From Hanstruepera ponticola (GTDB taxonomy: Bacteria; Bacteroidota; Bacteroidia; Flavobacteriales; Flavobacteriaceae): a DNA stretch of 64,000 nucleotides. Position 1 is the first letter of the stretch, and every line of letters starts with the position of its first letter. The position numbers and the translations under genes were made by a program. The notes under the pieces are model-generated. The model had not been told where the DNA came from, did no database searches, and saw only the letters and a list, made by a program, of their open reading frames with translations. The DNA lies in assembly GCF_012931685.1 (NCBI RefSeq), contig NZ_JABANC010000004.1, positions 124,001 through 188,000 of the forward strand, given 5' to 3'. This document shows positions 62,650-64,000 of this stretch, in pieces.

Positions 62650-64000
62650 TTATTTTTTAATAATTCGTTTGAGATGCTGTGTATTTAAACTATTTATCTT
62701 TAATAGATAGATACCCTGGCTTAAAGAAGAAACATTTTTTTGGTAAGAATGGGTGTTTAATTTCTCATGAAGAATTCTGTTACCCAACAAATCATAAAGC
62801 ATAATTTCTGTTATAGTTTCTGATGAACTAATATGTAATTCAGTACCAACTGGGTTTTTTACAAATAGTGATAAATTATTAAAATCATCAACATGCAAAG
62901 GGTTTGACCCTTCCAAAATATTTAACTGCTGGTTCGCATTGACATTTTCAAAATAATCAACTGCTCCGCTTAACCAGGTAACTTTTACATAATCAACAAT
63001 AGTATTGGTACCTAATCCAAAAAATTCAGAATTAGAATTTTGAGAAATATATCCTTCACCGCATAGTGTATAACGGTATTGTTTTTCTCCGTTTATAGAT
63101 ATTTCAATTTTAGAACCAATACCATCTTTATTACTAATAACACCTTCTAACTTGACTTTTAACCAATTATTATTTTGAACAGTTTGGTTTTTCCATAAAA
63201 ACACATTTTCATTATTTGCATTGCTCACTATGATTTCTGGATAGCCATCATTGTCAACATCGCCAACAGCGTTTGCATGACTGATACCATTATCGCCTAC
63301 AAACCCTGCATTAGGTGTACTAAAAGTTCCGTCATTGTTATTGGTGTAAAACACAGCTGATGGCAATTGAGGAACAGAGCCATCCATGGAACTACTCACG
63401 TACATATCTAAATCCATATCATTATCCGCATCCAAGAAAACTGCTCCCCAAGCAAAACTATTGAAGGCTGTACCTGAACTAACCGTTACATTGGTAAAAG
63501 TATTATCGCCATTATTTCTAAATAAGGCATTACCTTGAGTAGGAGTGTTTGTTACATAAATATCAAACCAACCATCATTATTATAATCTCCAACCGTTGT
63601 GGTCATGGCATCAATAGCAATATTGACACCAGCACTTGGAGCTACATTTGTAAATGTGTTATCACCATTATTGTGATATAAAAAGTTTTCATTAAAAATC
63701 TTATCGTTAGCAATGTAAATATCCTGCCAACCATCATTATTATAATCAAAAAAAGCTGAACAGAATGAAAGATGACTTGTGCTGTGTATTCCTGAAGATA
63801 GACTGATATCAGTAAATGTACCGTCTTGATTATTTAAAAACAACAAATTAGGTTGCACCAAATTATCATCTCTATTACTGATAAACAAATCCAAATAACC
63901 ATCGTTATTAACATCTCCAAATGACGCTCCCCAACTTTCAATATTATTTGTAGGCAAACCTGCAGCTGCTGTTACATCTGTAAAAATAAGTGAGCCGTTG
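62650..64000 (-). CDS. CRTAC1-like VCBS/FG-GAP repeat protein with T9SS sorting domain, N-terminus outside the window
   Basis: The frame is open to the right edge, so the N-terminus is missing. Five or more FG-GAP/VCBS beta-propeller repeats are seen (GDVNNDGYLDLFISN, FDYNNDGWQDIYIAND, GDYNNDGWFDIYVTN, LDADNDMDLDMYVSS, GDVDNDGYPEIIVSN), each with a Ca-binding DxNNDG loop. An ASPIC/UnbV domain follows (KDGIGSKIEISINGEKQYRY, GYISQNSNSEFFGLG, VDYVKVTWLSGAVDYF), the CRTAC1 arrangement. The C-terminal 75 residues are a T9SS sorting domain (NPVGTELHISSSETI, MLYDLLGNRI, LSQGIYLLKINS). A surface adhesion or polysaccharide-binding role is plausible; no catalytic residues are visible. Confidence 0.9.
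   Translation of the reverse strand, partial: NGSLIFTDVTAAAGLPTNNIESWGASFGDVNNDGYLDLFISNRDDNLVQPNLLFLNNQDGTFTDISLSSGIHSTSHLSFCSAFFDYNNDGWQDIYIANDKIFNENFLYHNNGDNTFTNVAPSAGVNIAIDAMTTTVGDYNNDGWFDIYVTNTPTQGNALFRNNGDNTFTNVTVSSGTAFNSFAWGAVFLDADNDMDLDMYVSSSMDGSVPQLPSAVFYTNNNDGTFSTPNAGFVGDNGISHANAVGDVDNDGYPEIIVSNANNENVFLWKNQTVQNNNWLKVKLEGVISNKDGIGSKIEISINGEKQYRYTLCGEGYISQNSNSEFFGLGTNTIVDYVKVTWLSGAVDYFENVNANQQLNILEGSNPLHVDDFNNLSLFVKNPVGTELHISSSETITEIMLYDLLGNRILHEKLNTHSYQKNVSSLSQGIYLLKINSLNTQHLKRIIKK

Noticed and set aside
62650-64000. Repeated short motifs on the DNA level near the right edge.
   Set aside because: They are codon-level repeats of the DxNNDG calcium loops in VCBS units of one protein.

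Overview
The window comes from a member of the Flavobacteriaceae (Bacteroidota). The evidence is an AT-rich chromosome (about one third G+C by eye), start codons without Shine-Dalgarno sequences, promoters of the TTG-N19-TAnnTTTG type, C-terminal type IX secretion (T9SS) sorting domains on secreted proteins, many small lipoproteins with an L-x-S-C lipobox, and a bacillithiol-system protein (YtxJ). Flavobacterial-style palindromic intergenic repeats point the same way. No rRNA, tRNA, prophage, insertion sequence or CRISPR array was seen. The only RNA gene recognised is the signal recognition particle RNA (29148-29241, minus).

Region by region. 1-9574: 5' part of a UvrD/PcrA helicase, a membrane-anchored AsmA-like protein, a membrane-anchored FMN/3Fe-4S glutamate-synthase-like oxidoreductase, a secreted leucine-rich-repeat protein, a patatin phospholipase and an M1 aminopeptidase. 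9657-12906: RecG and a DUF2911/TPR protein. 13027-18690: a tightly packed seven-gene cluster of TetR-type regulator, ABC1/UbiB-like kinase, DUF2805 protein, photolyase-type FAD-domain protein, flavin reductase, DUF2256 mini-protein and a photolyase-related protein that appears to lack iron-sulfur ligands. A promoter and three palindromic operator candidates precede it. This is the most interesting system in the window. 18833-29087: thioredoxin-like lipoproteins, pheT, cold shock protein, ABC-F ATPase, transaldolase-type aldolase and a short-chain dehydrogenase. 29148-35744: SRP RNA, glutaminyl cyclase, thioesterase, a beta-helix lipoprotein, glyA and fahA.

35800-37219 is a cassette-like accessory island holding a DUF1643 gene and a secreted EF-hand protein. 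It is bounded by related short repeats and by one copy of a roughly 118-bp repeat whose inverted partner lies at 18697-18814. 37226-47987: M2 peptidase, ytxJ, clpB, deoC-deoD nucleoside salvage, two lipoprotein enzymes, smpB and pcm. 48113-55663 is a long plus-strand run: Gfo/Idh/MocA oxidoreductase, 3-hydroxybutyryl-CoA dehydrogenase, DUF1015, YggS, an exonuclease-GIY-YIG fusion, a potassium channel with a C-terminal zinc ribbon, miaA and an NTF2-like protein. 55719-60640 is a minus-strand run: glycosyltransferase, YbbR, coaE, then a histidine kinase and OmpR-type response regulator. 60714-64000: two T9SS cargo proteins, the last truncated by the window end.

Most of the window is ordinary chromosomal housekeeping. 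The second-look items are the photolyase cluster and its control region, a missing canonical start codon in one of its genes, a 23-bp element shared upstream of two T9SS cargo genes, probable leaderless starts (including a four-codon mini-cistron), and the repeat families.
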